The position numbers and the translations under genes are program-made. The notes under the pieces were generated by a model, which searched no databases, had not been told where the DNA came from, and worked only from the letters and a program-made list of their open reading frames with translations. This document shows positions 51,786-61,424 of a stretch of DNA of 61,430 nucleotides, piece after piece. Position 1 is the first letter of the stretch, and every line of letters begins with the position of its first letter. Source of the DNA: Clostridia bacterium (GTDB taxonomy: Bacteria > Bacillota > Clostridia > Acetivibrionales > DSM-2933); contig JAOAEJ010000029.1 of NCBI GenBank assembly GCA_026416815.1, positions 1-61,430 of the forward strand, read 5' to 3'.

Positions 51786-53033
51786 TCAGAAGGTTGTAAG
51801 CTCATGAAAAACTTTTATGGCAAAAGAATCTGTCATACCTGATATGTAGTCCACAATTGCTCTTATGTAATCGTTATAATCAGCAATTTGATAAACAATT
51901 TTATTTCCAAGGCTATTAACCTTACTTTGATAACCTTCTTTAACCTTTGGGGTATTTCTAAGATCTGAATACTTTATTAGCCAATCACTAAAAGAGGATG
52001 TTAGCGTCGGATATAATTCTTTACATCGATCAAGCTTTGATAAAGTACCTTCTCCATCGTAGAAGTCCTTTAGTGTTTCATAAGTGGATGTAATAACTAT
52101 CTCAGCATATTTCTTATATGCAGTAAGCCTTTTATGCTTATAAATGTTTTCATAGTTAAAGTCCTTTATAGCTTTCATAAAATCATAATGTTTTGCCGAA
52201 AGCTTTATACCCTTATCAGGAGAACTTTCTTTACATAAATCTATCATAAATTCATGCAAAAGAACGGTGTTGTTAAGCTCACGTAAATCTAAATCTAGGG
52301 TATTCTTTAGAATATTGGATAGTTCTTTAAGCTGCGAAAAGGATAAAATCTTTAGGCTTATAGCATCTTCAATATCTCTTCCAAGATAGGATATTTTATC
52401 GGATATTTTTACTATACAGCCCTCCCATGTGAATGGAGAGTATTGGCTGGCTTTTTCTATACTGCACAAATCAATATCCTCTTCCCTGGGATACAGTTCA
52501 GAATCATCTACCTCACCGCAATGTGAAATTATACCGTCTCTTACGGCGTATGTCAGATTTAGATTTCTTTCAATACCTTCAGTATCAGGCAGCGTCTCAT
52601 AAAGGTCGACAAAACGCAGACTATTTCTTTCATGCCAGAATGTATCGTTAATTTCTTTACTCATTATACTTTTTAGAAACGTCTCTCCGGTATGACCAAA
52701 GGGGGCATGACCTAAATCATGACCAAGTGCTATAGCGGATGTTAACTCAGTGTTGAGGCCTAAATGTTTTGAAATGGTGTAGCTAACAGAAGAAACATGG
52801 TTTACATGTTCAACCCTTGTACAAATATGGTCATTGGAAGTGGCAAAGAAAACTTGTGTTTTATGCTTAAGCCGTCTATAAGCGTTACAATGAAGAATCC
52901 TATTATAGTCCCTGGTAAATTCACTTCTTATATCATCAGCCCTGCGGTAAATTTCTTCGCTTCTTCGTATACACTTATTCCATTTGGGATTTGATTCATT
53001 AATGCTTACTTCCCTAAATGCATTTTGCGGCAT
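51786..53033 (-). CDS. dgt: dGTPase-like HD-domain triphosphohydrolase
   Basis: A 415-residue HD hydrolase. The N-terminal NRILHCNAYRRLKHKTQVFF, then TRVEHVNHVSSVSYTISKHL (first metal His), ALGHDLGHAPFGHTGE (HD pair at about 105-106) and GCIVKISDKISYLGRDIEDA (distal Asp) are the Dgt pattern. It splits dGTP (or other dNTPs) to the nucleoside plus triphosphate. Some members act in phage defence by lowering dNTPs; nothing here shows that. ATG at 53033. Confidence 0.88.
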   Translation of the reverse strand: MPQNAFREVSINESNPKWNKCIRRSEEIYRRADDIRSEFTRDYNRILHCNAYRRLKHKTQVFFATSNDHICTRVEHVNHVSSVSYTISKHLGLNTELTSAIALGHDLGHAPFGHTGETFLKSIMSKEINDTFWHERNSLRFVDLYETLPDTEGIERNLNLTYAVRDGIISHCGEVDDSELYPREEDIDLCSIEKASQYSPFTWEGCIVKISDKISYLGRDIEDAISLKILSFSQLKELSNILKNTLDLDLRELNNTVLLHEFMIDLCKESSPDKGIKLSAKHYDFMKAIKDFNYENIYKHKRLTAYKKYAEIVITSTYETLKDFYDGEGTLSKLDRCKELYPTLTSSFSDWLIKYSDLRNTPKVKEGYQSKVNSLGNKIVYQIADYNDYIRAIVDYISGMTDSFAIKVFHELTTF

Positions 53034-53542
53034 AAAAGTTTCCCCCTATTTTTTAGCTGTACCCTATTCAATTATACCATAATACGATGATATATATTGG
53101 TAAAATGTTAAACACTCAAAGTAGTACCCTAACCAGTTGGAAAAGGAAGCTTATAAAACACGTTATTAGTGTAGGAGACTTGGGCTTCTTCGGGCTGGAA
53201 TTAACCGGGATATATACTGTATAAATTGCGATAATGATATTACAAGGAAAAATTTGACTATAGCAATATAACTTAAGGTAGCAAATTGCAAAAAAGACTT
53301 AGGGAGAACTTCGTTGTAGATTCTTTTTTGCAATTTATATAGGTAGTATGCATAAAATAAAGTGCTGCAAATGTCTCTGGGGGGATTAAAGTACCCTTTC
53401 TTGGTCCCCATTTTACATTCGCAACACACTGGATTTTGAAGAGGATATTGATTTGTTAAGATAAGCTCATTCCTGTACAAGAATCTTTTAACTACGAGTA
53501 CTTGGAATAAAAAAAGATTATTTTCCAGGGGATAGAAAATGC
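53034..53542. other. Intergenic region with repeat copy 2
   Basis: About 510 bp. The repeat element occupies 53220-53339. On the minus strand at about 53350-53475 an open frame reads LILTNQYPLQNPVCCECKMG then TKKGYFNPPRDICSTLFYAY with Cys residues and protein-like composition, but no good start; it then runs into the repeat. It may be a gene fragment cut by the element. I do not call it a gene. Confidence 0.4.
53220..53339 (+). repeat. 120-bp element with terminal inverted repeats, copy 2
   Basis: Same ends (TATAAATTGC and GCAATTTATA) and the same interior order as copy 1 at 30495-30612; differences are scattered substitutions and two single-base insertions. The loop GAGAACTTCGTTGTAGATTC is unchanged between copies, whereas the first internal hairpin has lost pairing (GACTATAGCAAT instead of GATTATCGCAAT). 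Confidence 0.8.
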
Positions 53543-54094
53543 CTATACATTAGCCTCTAACTCGGCAACTAATGCCAAGTATTTCTTCTGGACAGCTTCA
53601 TCTTCTGCATTTCGTTCAAATCCTTCACATTCCTGATCAAGCCTGTCGAGTGTTTCCTTGGACAAGTTGTTTTGAGCATACTTAAATACCACTTCATCTT
53701 CTTTGCCTATATGTCTGTGGAGAAGGTGGGTATAAGATACCGCATTAGCAATTACATCGAGTCTGGCCTCATCATCCCCATCAAGGACGCGCTTTACTGC
53801 CGCATCTAGCTCTTGAATGTGCAGCCTTCCAAGGTCGTGTTCTACATTCATGCCGAATCTTACAAGCTTTTCGGCTGTTGAGCCCAATTCCTCCATCATT
53901 CTATTAAACAGCATGGTTTCTTCTTTTCCGTGGTGGTGTTTATCCGCATAATTTCTTACAAAGTCGATAATCTTAAAAAAGTCTTCATACTGCACTTTTT
54001 CACCTTTTAAAATCTTATAACAATATTTACGTATAACAGCCAACATTCTCTTAATATTTTTATGTTCTTCTACCATAAGTTCTATGCAGTTCAT
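53543..54094 (-). CDS. Hemerythrin-domain protein
   Basis: A 183-residue four-helix protein with the iron ligands of hemerythrin: MVEEHKNIKRML, YADKHHHGKEETMLFNRM, NVEHDLGRLHI and LLHRHIGKEDEVVFKYA. Such proteins bind a di-iron centre and O2 or NO. It is the last gene of a three-gene minus-strand operon with a DUF1858 protein, a combination seen in nitrosative or oxidative stress proteins of the ScdA/YtfE kind. ATG at 54094 follows GGGAGATGT. Confidence 0.88.
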   Translation of the reverse strand: MNCIELMVEEHKNIKRMLAVIRKYCYKILKGEKVQYEDFFKIIDFVRNYADKHHHGKEETMLFNRMMEELGSTAEKLVRFGMNVEHDLGRLHIQELDAAVKRVLDGDDEARLDVIANAVSYTHLLHRHIGKEDEVVFKYAQNNLSKETLDRLDQECEGFERNAEDEAVQKKYLALVAELEANV

Positions 54095-54112
54095 AATACT
54101 TTACATCTCCCT

Positions 54113-54742
54113 CTACTGTCTAATAATTTTATTAACGCCGTCAGCATGTTTTTCATATCTGAATGCAGGATTCAATGTGCTCACAAAAGCCTCAACCCAG
54201 GCTTTCCTCAAATCATAGAAATTTTCCACATTGCCCTGTACTCTTTCCCAGTGAGGCCTATGTAGGCAAGTTGTGGTTTCCCAGACAAATTCATTATCAT
54301 CGTCAGAGATAATCTCATTTACCCTATCACAAGGCATCCCTTCTAGTATAAAATTATTTAGGGCATTATATACTTCTTCAGGCGTATTTGCGGTAGTTCC
54401 ATACTCACGTGCTGCCGATTCACCCTGTTTTGTAAAGATTTCTGTAAGTGCTCCCTTAAACTGTGAGTTATTATTTAGGATTTCAGTTACTAAAGCAGCT
54501 TGCCGCAGTTCTGCACTTTCAATTCTATCTTGAAGCCACCCATGTATATTAGAGGTGTCAATAATTTGCTCAAGGGGTTTATCTCCTGTAGGAGCACCAA
54601 AACGGTTATAGATGCTCTGCAGCCAGCTTTCTATAGGAAGGCCTTGATTTTTTGCCCACTGAACGATATTTTCCTCCAAGCCTTCAAACCATAAAATTTT
54701 ATTATAAAGCCAATAATGTACCTTGCCTAAAAACAGACTCAT
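54113..54742 (-). CDS. Conserved-looking unknown protein of hemerythrin/DUF1858 operon
   Basis: A 209-residue soluble protein, MSLFLGKVHYWLYNKILWFE at the start, GDKPLEQIIDTSNIHGWLQD and RIESAELRQAALVTEIL in the middle, and EGMPCDRVNEIISDDDNEFV then WETTTCLHRPHW near the end. The two Cys and three His of the last third could bind a metal. I do not recognise a named domain. It lies 18 bp upstream of the hemerythrin gene and 27 bp after the DUF1858 gene, so the three act together. ATG at 54742 follows GGAGGATGTAAAGG. Confidence 0.7.
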   Translation of the reverse strand: MSLFLGKVHYWLYNKILWFEGLEENIVQWAKNQGLPIESWLQSIYNRFGAPTGDKPLEQIIDTSNIHGWLQDRIESAELRQAALVTEILNNNSQFKGALTEIFTKQGESAAREYGTTANTPEEVYNALNNFILEGMPCDRVNEIISDDDNEFVWETTTCLHRPHWERVQGNVENFYDLRKAWVEAFVSTLNPAFRYEKHADGVNKIIRQ

Positions 54743-54769
54743 CCTTTACATCCTCCAGATATAAGTGTT

Positions 54770-54961
54770 TTATATTCCCTGATTAAGTGCTTCCAATAAT
54801 TCATCAATAGCTATTCCATGTACCATGGCTGCTTCTTCCAGTGTTTCAGCCTGTGCAGACGGACAGCCTACACAACCCATACCAAAGCTCATAAGTATTC
54901 TGATAGTCTGAGGATATGTTCGTACAACTTCACCGATAGTCATATTCTTTGTAATTTTCAT
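54770..54961 (-). CDS. DUF1858 protein
   Basis: 63 residues: MKITKNMTIGEVVRTYPQTI, then ILMSFGMGCVGCPSAQAETL, a textbook DUF1858 domain with its CxxC motif. I start at ATG 54961 because AGGAGG lies ten bases before it; an earlier start would add ten residues with no site. DUF1858 is fused to hemerythrin-like repair proteins (ScdA/RIC) in many bacteria, where it may take part in cluster or iron handling. First gene of the operon. Confidence 0.85.
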   Translation of the reverse strand: MKITKNMTIGEVVRTYPQTIRILMSFGMGCVGCPSAQAETLEEAAMVHGIAIDELLEALNQGI

Positions 54962-55214
54962 AATTTTTAGTCCTCCTTTAATTTTCCTCAATAATTATTA
55001 TGGGATTATAATAACGCTTTTTTAGAGGTAGTTCGGTAACATTTATTACGCTTTTACTTGATTTTTATCACATTGGTGAGTTGATATGTAGGAAAATACC
55101 TAATAAAGTATATGGCATTGAATGTATAAATTTCAAAAAAATATAGTATTTTTAGCCTTGCCAAAATATAATTATCTTAGCTGAAAGTAAGAAAATTCCA
55201 AGGGGGTTATAGAA

Positions 55215-55796
55215 ATGGCTTGTAAAAAGATACTTATGCTGGTTGGAGACTATGTTGAGGATTATGAGGTAATGGTACCTTTCCAGGCACTGCAAGTGGT
55301 AGGACATAAAGTACACGCTATTTGTCCTGGCAAGAAGGCTGGAGATGTAGTAAGAACATCTATACATGATTTTGAAGGAGATCAGACCTACAGTGAGAAA
55401 AGAGGACATAACTTTGAGTTAAATACCGACTTCGAAGGGGTGGACCCTAAACAGTACGATGCTCTGGTTATTCCCGGAGGCCGCGCACCTGAATACATAC
55501 GTTTGAACAGTACGGTACTTGATATAGTCAGGCATTTCGCAGCAGAAAACAAACCTATCGCTGCAATATGCCATGGACCTCAGGTGCTGGCAGCAGCAGG
55601 CGTTATTAAAGACAGGCACTGTTCAGCATATCCGGCTGTTGGCCCTGATATAAGCTTAGCTGGTGGTAAGTATGCTGAGGTTGCCATAGATAAAGCACAT
55701 GTAGACGGCAACCTTGTCACAGCACCGGCATGGCCTGCTCATCCTGATTGGCTGGCAAAATTCCTTAAGGTTCTGGGAACTGAAATAAAACTTTAG
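55215..55796 (+). CDS. DJ-1/PfpI-family protein
   Basis: A 193-residue protein of the class I glutamine-amidotransferase-like fold: [20 protein letters not shown] (with the acidic residue of the triad), [14 protein letters not shown], and [16 protein letters not shown] with the nucleophilic Cys at about 119 followed by His. Members act as chaperones, deglycases or peptidases; which applies cannot be told. ATG follows AAGGGGGTTATAGAA. Divergent from the hemerythrin operon, with which it may share stress control. Confidence 0.88.
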   Translation: MACKKILMLVGDYVEDYEVMVPFQALQVVGHKVHAICPGKKAGDVVRTSIHDFEGDQTYSEKRGHNFELNTDFEGVDPKQYDALVIPGGRAPEYIRLNSTVLDIVRHFAAENKPIAAICHGPQVLAAAGVIKDRHCSAYPAVGPDISLAGGKYAEVAIDKAHVDGNLVTAPAWPAHPDWLAKFLKVLGTEIKL

Positions 55797-55821
55797 CAGT
55801 TAGTTAATTTAGATATAAAAG

Positions 55822-55865
55822 CAAAGCGGGATACTTTGAATCAAGTATTACCGCTTTGTTTTGTG
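55822..55865 (+). terminator. Terminator after the PfpI gene
   Basis: CAAAGCGG at 55822-55829 pairs with CCGCTTTG at 55851-55858, with ATACTT/AAGTAT inside, followed by TTTTG. Confidence 0.8.
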
Positions 55866-55969
55866 TTAGGAAGTCACATCATAGCCACATTAGATAAAAA
55901 TGTACAAAACTTATGCTATAATATCTATAGCAAGTTCAGATATAAAACACTTTTAAGGAGAAATGCTTT

Positions 55970-56737
55970 ATGCTATTTGATACACATGCACATTACAATG
56001 ACAATAGGTTTAAGCACGATAGATATGAGGCTATAGAGATGGCACATAATAGTGGAGTTTCATATATATTAAATGTTTCCTATAGTATACCTTCTTTAAA
56101 CCAATCCATTTCATTATCAAAAAGATTTAGCTATGTCTATGCAGCCGTAGGAATCCATCCTCACTACGCAAGTGAATTGAATGATGAGCTTCTAAACCAG
56201 ATTCGCAGTCTTGCTGCTAATAAAAAGGTTGTAGCTTTGGGAGAGATAGGCCTTGACTATTATCGCAACCTTTCACCCCAGGATGTACAAAAGCTGTGGT
56301 TTGCAAAGCAAATTGCACTTGCTAAGGAACTTGACCTTCCTATAATAGTGCATAACAGAGACGCCCACGAGGATGTCTACAGCATACTCAAATCAGAAGA
56401 CGCAAAGACCGTTGGAGGAGTGATACACAGCTATTCCGGAAATGTTGAAATGGCCAGAAAGCTGCTGGATAATAATTTTTATATATCTATCAGTGGCCCG
56501 GTAACCTATAGGAATGCAAAAGAGCTTGCCGATGTAGTGAGGTTTGTTCCAGGTGACAGGCTGCTTATTGAGACCGATTGTCCATACCTTACTCCCGAGC
56601 CTTTCAGGGGAAAACGAAACGACTCAAGCCTTGTGAGGCTGGTAGCCGAAAGGATAGCGGAAATCAGGGGAGCTTCCCTTGAGGAAATTGCAAGGGTGAC
56701 AACTGACAATGCAAAGAGGCTTTTTAGGATTGCATAA
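55970..56737 (+). CDS. tatD: TatD-family metal-dependent hydrolase
   Basis: A 255-residue TIM-barrel DNase. MLFDTHAHYNDNRF (metal His-x-His), AAVGIHPHYA, VVALGEIGLDYYRN (metal Glu), LPIIVHNRDAHED, GGVIHSYSGNVEMA and LLIETDCPYLTPEPFRGKRN (metal Asp) are all intact. TatD enzymes are 3'-5' exonucleases acting in DNA repair or apoptotic-like DNA decay. ATG follows AAGGAGAAATGCTTT. Confidence 0.9.
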   Translation: MLFDTHAHYNDNRFKHDRYEAIEMAHNSGVSYILNVSYSIPSLNQSISLSKRFSYVYAAVGIHPHYASELNDELLNQIRSLAANKKVVALGEIGLDYYRNLSPQDVQKLWFAKQIALAKELDLPIIVHNRDAHEDVYSILKSEDAKTVGGVIHSYSGNVEMARKLLDNNFYISISGPVTYRNAKELADVVRFVPGDRLLIETDCPYLTPEPFRGKRNDSSLVRLVAERIAEIRGASLEEIARVTTDNAKRLFRIA

Positions 56738-56795
56738 TTCTAGGAATAAAAATATGGTACGGTAGCTATAAGTTTAGTACTATTGGATTTCCAAA

Positions 56796-56850
56796 TGGAC
56801 ACAGATAAGTAACTGAAAAAACCACTTTTGCAGTTACTTATCTGTGTCCA
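56796..56850. repeat. Perfect 20-bp inverted repeat
   Basis: TGGACACAGATAAGTAACTG at 56796-56815 is the exact reverse complement of 56831-56850, across a 15-base loop. No T-run follows on either strand, so it is an unusual terminator at best. Possibly a small mobile-element relic or structured leader of the next gene. Confidence 0.7.
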
Positions 56851-56937
56851 TAAGTTAATGTGAGCTTAAAATAAATTTTATCACAATATAGCTTCACTTG
56901 TATAAAATTTAGAGAATGAATCGTGGGGGATAAATCA

Positions 56938-59034
56938 ATGTTTAAAAGATTAGTTGCTATAGCATTAGCTATATTAATGGGACTAGCTGGAATTGGCTCA
57001 AATCAATCTGTCTTGGCTGCGGAGAGATTGGTGTGGACTAAAAATATGAAGGAGGCTGTTGGAAACTTATATGCGGCTGACTTTGTAAACGGCATTTATA
57101 TAACAGTTGGTGATGAGGGCATTATAAAGACAAGTACTGATAAAAAGAACTGGGTGACGAGAAGTTCAGGTACCGCTAATTATCTGACTGATATCGCATG
57201 GAATGGGAAAGTATATGTAATAGTTGGAGGAAGGGGGACTATACTTACCTCGACTAATGCAGTGAAATGGACAAGTGTTAAAGCCGATACCCCAAATGGT
57301 ATTTCAGGCATTGTATGGAATGGAGTACAGTTTGTAGCTGTAGGTGATTACGGTACAATATTAACTTCGCATGATGGATATAAGTGGAAAAGGGTAAGAT
57401 TAGGAGGAAAGTACACACTGCATGATGTTATATGGGATGGAAAAAAGTATATAGTTGTAGGTGATTACGGTACAATATTGACTTCAAAAGAGGGGTCCAA
57501 TTGGAGCCAGGTACAGTATGAAAAAGAATGCAGCATGTACAGTGTTACATGGAATAAAAACAAATTTATCGCAGTAGGTAATATTGATAACACTGGAGCG
57601 ATAGTATCATCAACCGATGGTATCAGATGGTATACGCAGATGATGGGTGAGGGTGAATATCTATCGTCAGTATGTTGGGGTAAGGATATGTTTATAGCGA
57701 TAGGTTCAAGCGGAGTACTCATGTCTCGTGATGGGGATAAGTGGGGCTATAGTGGTTATATGGATAGTGAATGCGATGTTTTATGGGATGGAAGTCAGTT
57801 TATGGCTGTGGGATATAATGGCGCTATATCAACCTCATTGGACGGCAAGGAATGGCAATCGCAAGAATATAATACAAATAGAGGTGTTCTCTATAGTGTA
57901 GTATGGGGGGAGAATCAGTTTTTAGCTGTGGGAGACAGTGGGCAAGTGATGACTTCACCTGATGGTATGGAATGGGCACAAAGTATATCGACTACAGATA
58001 ACCACCTTGCTGATGTAATTTGGGATGGTAAAAAATATGTAGCAGTAGGAATTAAAGGTACTGTTGTTACATCGCCAGATGGACTTAACTGGAACTTGGT
58101 AGACACAGGAATAAATCAGGGAATTTATAGTATTGCATCAGATGGAAAACAGTTTGTTGCTGTTGGATGGGATGGTGCAATTATTAGGTCGCATGATAGT
58201 GTTAAGTGGGAGATGTTAGATTCCCCTACACAAGAGATTTTGAGAGATGTAGAGTGTAATGGGAAAAGGTATGTGGCTGTAGGGGGCGATACTGATAATA
58301 GTGTTATACTATCATCTATAGATGGAGAAAATTGGTTGGAGGTATTCGTTTCAAACAACAGTAAGCCATATAATAAAGTTATATGGACCGGGACTCAATT
58401 TATAGCTGGAGCGGATGGGGGAAATATAGCAACTTCTCATGACGGGGTCCACTGGGTATATAGAAACTCAGGGACTAAAAATAATATTACATCTTTAGCA
58501 TGGGATGGTCAAAAGATTATAGCAATGGCATCCTTTAATACAACTCTTACATCATACGATGGAATCAAGTGGGATATGAACGAAGCAGGTACATATAACG
58601 AGATTAAAAGTATAGCATGGAATGGAAATCTTCTTGTTGCAGTAGGAGACAATAGGACTATACTGACAGCTCGCCCGACTGATGTTATCAAAGTAATAGT
58701 TAACGGTGTACCACTAATTTTTGATGTAGCACCTAAGGTTCAATCAGGTATTACGCTAGTACCATTTTACCCAATATTTACGGCATTAGGAGCAGAAGTT
58801 GATTGGGATTCCAAGAACAGGGCAATAACTGCAACCACTGGCTCCAAGACAATTGTCCTTAAAGTTGGAAGTAAAGAGGCAGTGGTAAATGGGGTGAAAA
58901 AAAGTATGTCCGCTCCTACAACTATTATAAATGGAAAAACCTTTGTTCCGGTTAAGTTTGTATCTGAGTGGTTAGGCGCTAAAGTTGAATGGGATGCAAA
59001 AACAAGGACTATCAGAATAACAAGTGAATATTAG
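56938..59034 (+). CDS. Secreted propeller-like repeat protein with copper-amine-oxidase stalk domain
   Basis: About 698 residues. A signal peptide (MFKRLVAIALAILMGLAGIG ... SVLAAE) is followed by about 13-14 repeats of some 40 residues, each with W-x-G-x-x-Y/F-x-A-V-G and then G-x-I-x-T-S-x-D-G-x-x-W, the sialidase/Ycf48-like beta-propeller pattern. The last 115 residues are a copper-amine-oxidase-N 'stalk' domain (VNGVPLIFDVAPKVQSG, LVPFYPIFTALGAEVDWD, NGKTFVPVKFVSEWLGAKVE), common in clostridial surface proteins. I use ATG 56938, seven bases after GGGGGA, not the GTG at 56923. It is likely exported and wall- or surface-associated; ligand unknown. Confidence 0.85.
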   Translation: MFKRLVAIALAILMGLAGIGSNQSVLAAERLVWTKNMKEAVGNLYAADFVNGIYITVGDEGIIKTSTDKKNWVTRSSGTANYLTDIAWNGKVYVIVGGRGTILTSTNAVKWTSVKADTPNGISGIVWNGVQFVAVGDYGTILTSHDGYKWKRVRLGGKYTLHDVIWDGKKYIVVGDYGTILTSKEGSNWSQVQYEKECSMYSVTWNKNKFIAVGNIDNTGAIVSSTDGIRWYTQMMGEGEYLSSVCWGKDMFIAIGSSGVLMSRDGDKWGYSGYMDSECDVLWDGSQFMAVGYNGAISTSLDGKEWQSQEYNTNRGVLYSVVWGENQFLAVGDSGQVMTSPDGMEWAQSISTTDNHLADVIWDGKKYVAVGIKGTVVTSPDGLNWNLVDTGINQGIYSIASDGKQFVAVGWDGAIIRSHDSVKWEMLDSPTQEILRDVECNGKRYVAVGGDTDNSVILSSIDGENWLEVFVSNNSKPYNKVIWTGTQFIAGADGGNIATSHDGVHWVYRNSGTKNNITSLAWDGQKIIAMASFNTTLTSYDGIKWDMNEAGTYNEIKSIAWNGNLLVAVGDNRTILTARPTDVIKVIVNGVPLIFDVAPKVQSGITLVPFYPIFTALGAEVDWDSKNRAITATTGSKTIVLKVGSKEAVVNGVKKSMSAPTTIINGKTFVPVKFVSEWLGAKVEWDAKTRTIRITSEY

Positions 59035-59304
59035 AATAGAAGCTATTTATATTTAATAAATACTTATCACTTATAAGTGAATTTCCTGATAAAACAGACT
59101 AAATGCCAGCCTGAAAGCCAAGTCACAATATGGTATTACCGGGGTCATACAAAGAAGAGTTTTTTAATACCTGAGTCATAAAAAAGAGAAGATAACCCTA
59201 ACCTTATATGATTTACCGCTCTTTAAAAGTTATGTTACTTTGTTGCTCTTCCGTCTTAAATACTGTAAAATTAAAAAAGCTTTTTATTCTAAATCTAAAG
59301 GAAG

Positions 59305-61266
59305 ATGCTTTTGGGTAAGAATCTATATATTACCGAAAAACCATCGGTAGCAGCAAGTTTCGCAAGTGTATTGGGAGTGGAGATATCAAAAAGCGATAGG
59401 GGACGTGGCTATGCCGAATCCAAAGACTCCATTATTACATGGTGCTTCGGTCACCTCATAACAATGGCATACCCCGATGCCTATGATTCTAAATACAAGG
59501 AATGGAAGGTAGACCACCTTCCCATCATACCCCAGGAATATAAATACATCGTAATAGATGATGGCGGAGTACAGAAGCAGTTTGAGACCGTCAAACGGTT
59601 GATGTGCAGAGACGATGTTGATATAATCTACGCCTGCACCGACAGTGGACGGGAAGGAGAATATATTTACAGGCTGGTGTACCAACAGAGCGGCAGCACC
59701 AAGCCGGCAAAAAGGGTATGGATTTCATCACAGACCGAAGAGGCTGTAAAAGAAGGCATTGATAAGGCTAAAGATATCTCGGAATATAATTTTCTTGCAA
59801 GAGCTGCCTACAGTCGCGCAAAAGAAGACTGGCTTTTCGGTATGAACTTCAGCAGAATTTATACGTGCCTGCACGGAAGGCGACTATCTGCGCTTTTAAA
59901 GGAAAACAAGTCATCGGTTATAGCGGTTGGAAGAGTAATGACTTGTGTACTTGGCCTTGTAGTAGATAGGGAACTGGAAATAAGGAACTTTGTTCCTAAG
60001 ACACACTACGGAGTGACTGCAAACCTCCTTTCCGAAGAATCGGGTATCCAGTATAAAGGAAAGTGGCAGCCGGAGAAAAAAAACAGCAAAAAATCTGCTG
60101 AGCAGCCCGAGGAAGAGGAAAAGTATATAAGTAAGGAAGATGCCTTAGACCTTATGGAGAAGCTAAAAGGGCAGCAGGCGGTCATAAAGAAGGTAGAAAT
60201 CAAGACCAAAAATGAGCAGCCTCCATTACTTTTCAACCTTGCCGAGCTGCAATCGGAAGCCAATAAGAAATATAAGCTTCCCGTTGATAAAACCCTTGAG
60301 ATTGCTCAGAGTTTATATGAAAAAAAGATGATTACCTACCCAAGGACTGACAGCAGGGTGATTTCAACCGATGTACTCACCGAGATACCTAAGGTGCTCA
60401 ACGGATTATTTAAAAACTCTTCCTTCAAGGGATATATTGAGCGTATTAAACAGCTTGGAGAAATTAAGATAAATAAATCCAACAAGAGGTATGTAGATAA
60501 TAGTAAGGTGACCGACCACTATGCAATTATACCTACTTATGTAACTGCTGAGTTGGATAAGTTAGACCCTGATACAAGGAACGTTTATAGTCTTATAGTT
60601 AAAAGATTTCTGGCTGCATTTTATCCACCCGCTCAGTATAATACCGTAAAGGTAGAAACCGACATAGGTGGGGAGATATTTATCTCCAATGCCAGGACGT
60701 TAAAAGACGCCGGATGGAAAGAAGTATATGAAACCAGCACCCCAAAGGGAGATGAGGATATAACCGACTCACCTATTCATAAGCTGACCAAAAAGGAAAA
60801 GTGTGAAGTACAGGGGTTTGACCTGGAAGAAAAGGAGACAAAACCGCCGCCAAGGTATACCGACGGATCTCTAATAATCACAATGGAAAAGGCAGGTAAG
60901 TTTATCGAAAATGAAGAGCTTAGGGAGCAGATAAAGACCACCGGAATAGGGACTTCTGCTACTCGTGCCGGTATAATTAAAAAGCTTAAGGATATTGGCT
61001 ATATAAGCATTCATTCAAAGACTCAGGTAGTTACACCTACCTTAAAAGGCGAAGCAATAGTAGAACTTGTACGAAGGACTGCAAAAGAACTGCTCAATCC
61101 GTCGCTTACCGCCAGCTGGGAAAAGGGTCTTGTGATGATTGAAAACAGGGAAACTACCGAGGAAGTTTTTCAGGAGAAGCTCCACTCATATATTATTAGA
61201 ACCATAGAGAAAGTAAAAAAAAGCAATGACGAAGTAAATCTCATAAGATTGATGACAAATAGATAA
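59305..61266 (+). CDS. topB: DNA topoisomerase III
   Basis: A 653-residue type IA topoisomerase. NLYITEKPSVAASFASVLG starts the Toprim domain, with YACTDSGREGEYIYRLVYQ (metal acidic residues; D-x-G variant). The catalytic Tyr lies in EKKMITYPRTDSRVIS, and GIGTSATRAGIIKKLKDIGY closes the core. A low-complexity acidic insert (about residues 255-275) is unusual. It relaxes and decatenates single-stranded DNA crossovers during replication and repair. No C-terminal zinc domain, as usual for TopB. ATG 59305 is used; TTG 59311 would be better spaced from AAAGGAAG. Confidence 0.9.
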   Translation: MLLGKNLYITEKPSVAASFASVLGVEISKSDRGRGYAESKDSIITWCFGHLITMAYPDAYDSKYKEWKVDHLPIIPQEYKYIVIDDGGVQKQFETVKRLMCRDDVDIIYACTDSGREGEYIYRLVYQQSGSTKPAKRVWISSQTEEAVKEGIDKAKDISEYNFLARAAYSRAKEDWLFGMNFSRIYTCLHGRRLSALLKENKSSVIAVGRVMTCVLGLVVDRELEIRNFVPKTHYGVTANLLSEESGIQYKGKWQPEKKNSKKSAEQPEEEEKYISKEDALDLMEKLKGQQAVIKKVEIKTKNEQPPLLFNLAELQSEANKKYKLPVDKTLEIAQSLYEKKMITYPRTDSRVISTDVLTEIPKVLNGLFKNSSFKGYIERIKQLGEIKINKSNKRYVDNSKVTDHYAIIPTYVTAELDKLDPDTRNVYSLIVKRFLAAFYPPAQYNTVKVETDIGGEIFISNARTLKDAGWKEVYETSTPKGDEDITDSPIHKLTKKEKCEVQGFDLEEKETKPPPRYTDGSLIITMEKAGKFIENEELREQIKTTGIGTSATRAGIIKKLKDIGYISIHSKTQVVTPTLKGEAIVELVRRTAKELLNPSLTASWEKGLVMIENRETTEEVFQEKLHSYIIRTIEKVKKSNDEVNLIRLMTNR

Positions 61267-61416
61267 CATAAGCTTGGTCTTTTACACAAAGTTAAAGGTA
61301 AGCGCTCAATAAAAAGGTACCTTATGTTTTGAACCCCTGCATGGGATAATGCATCCATATAAGTATTTAGACTTTTTAGAGTTTTTCGACTCTATGTCAA
61401 AAGCCTAAAATCAGCT

Positions 61417-61424
61417 AAAGGAGG
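61417..61424 (+). promoter_or_regulatory. Ribosome binding site of a gene beyond the window
   Basis: AAAGGAGG lies six bases before the window end. Just upstream TAGAG and CTCTA (about 61377-61394) pair around a T-rich loop. A gene probably starts just past 61430. Confidence 0.4.

Noticed and set aside
53166..53480. 104-residue minus-strand ORF
   Set aside because: Its last third is the dispersed repeat and it has no good start; at most the upstream part is a gene fragment.
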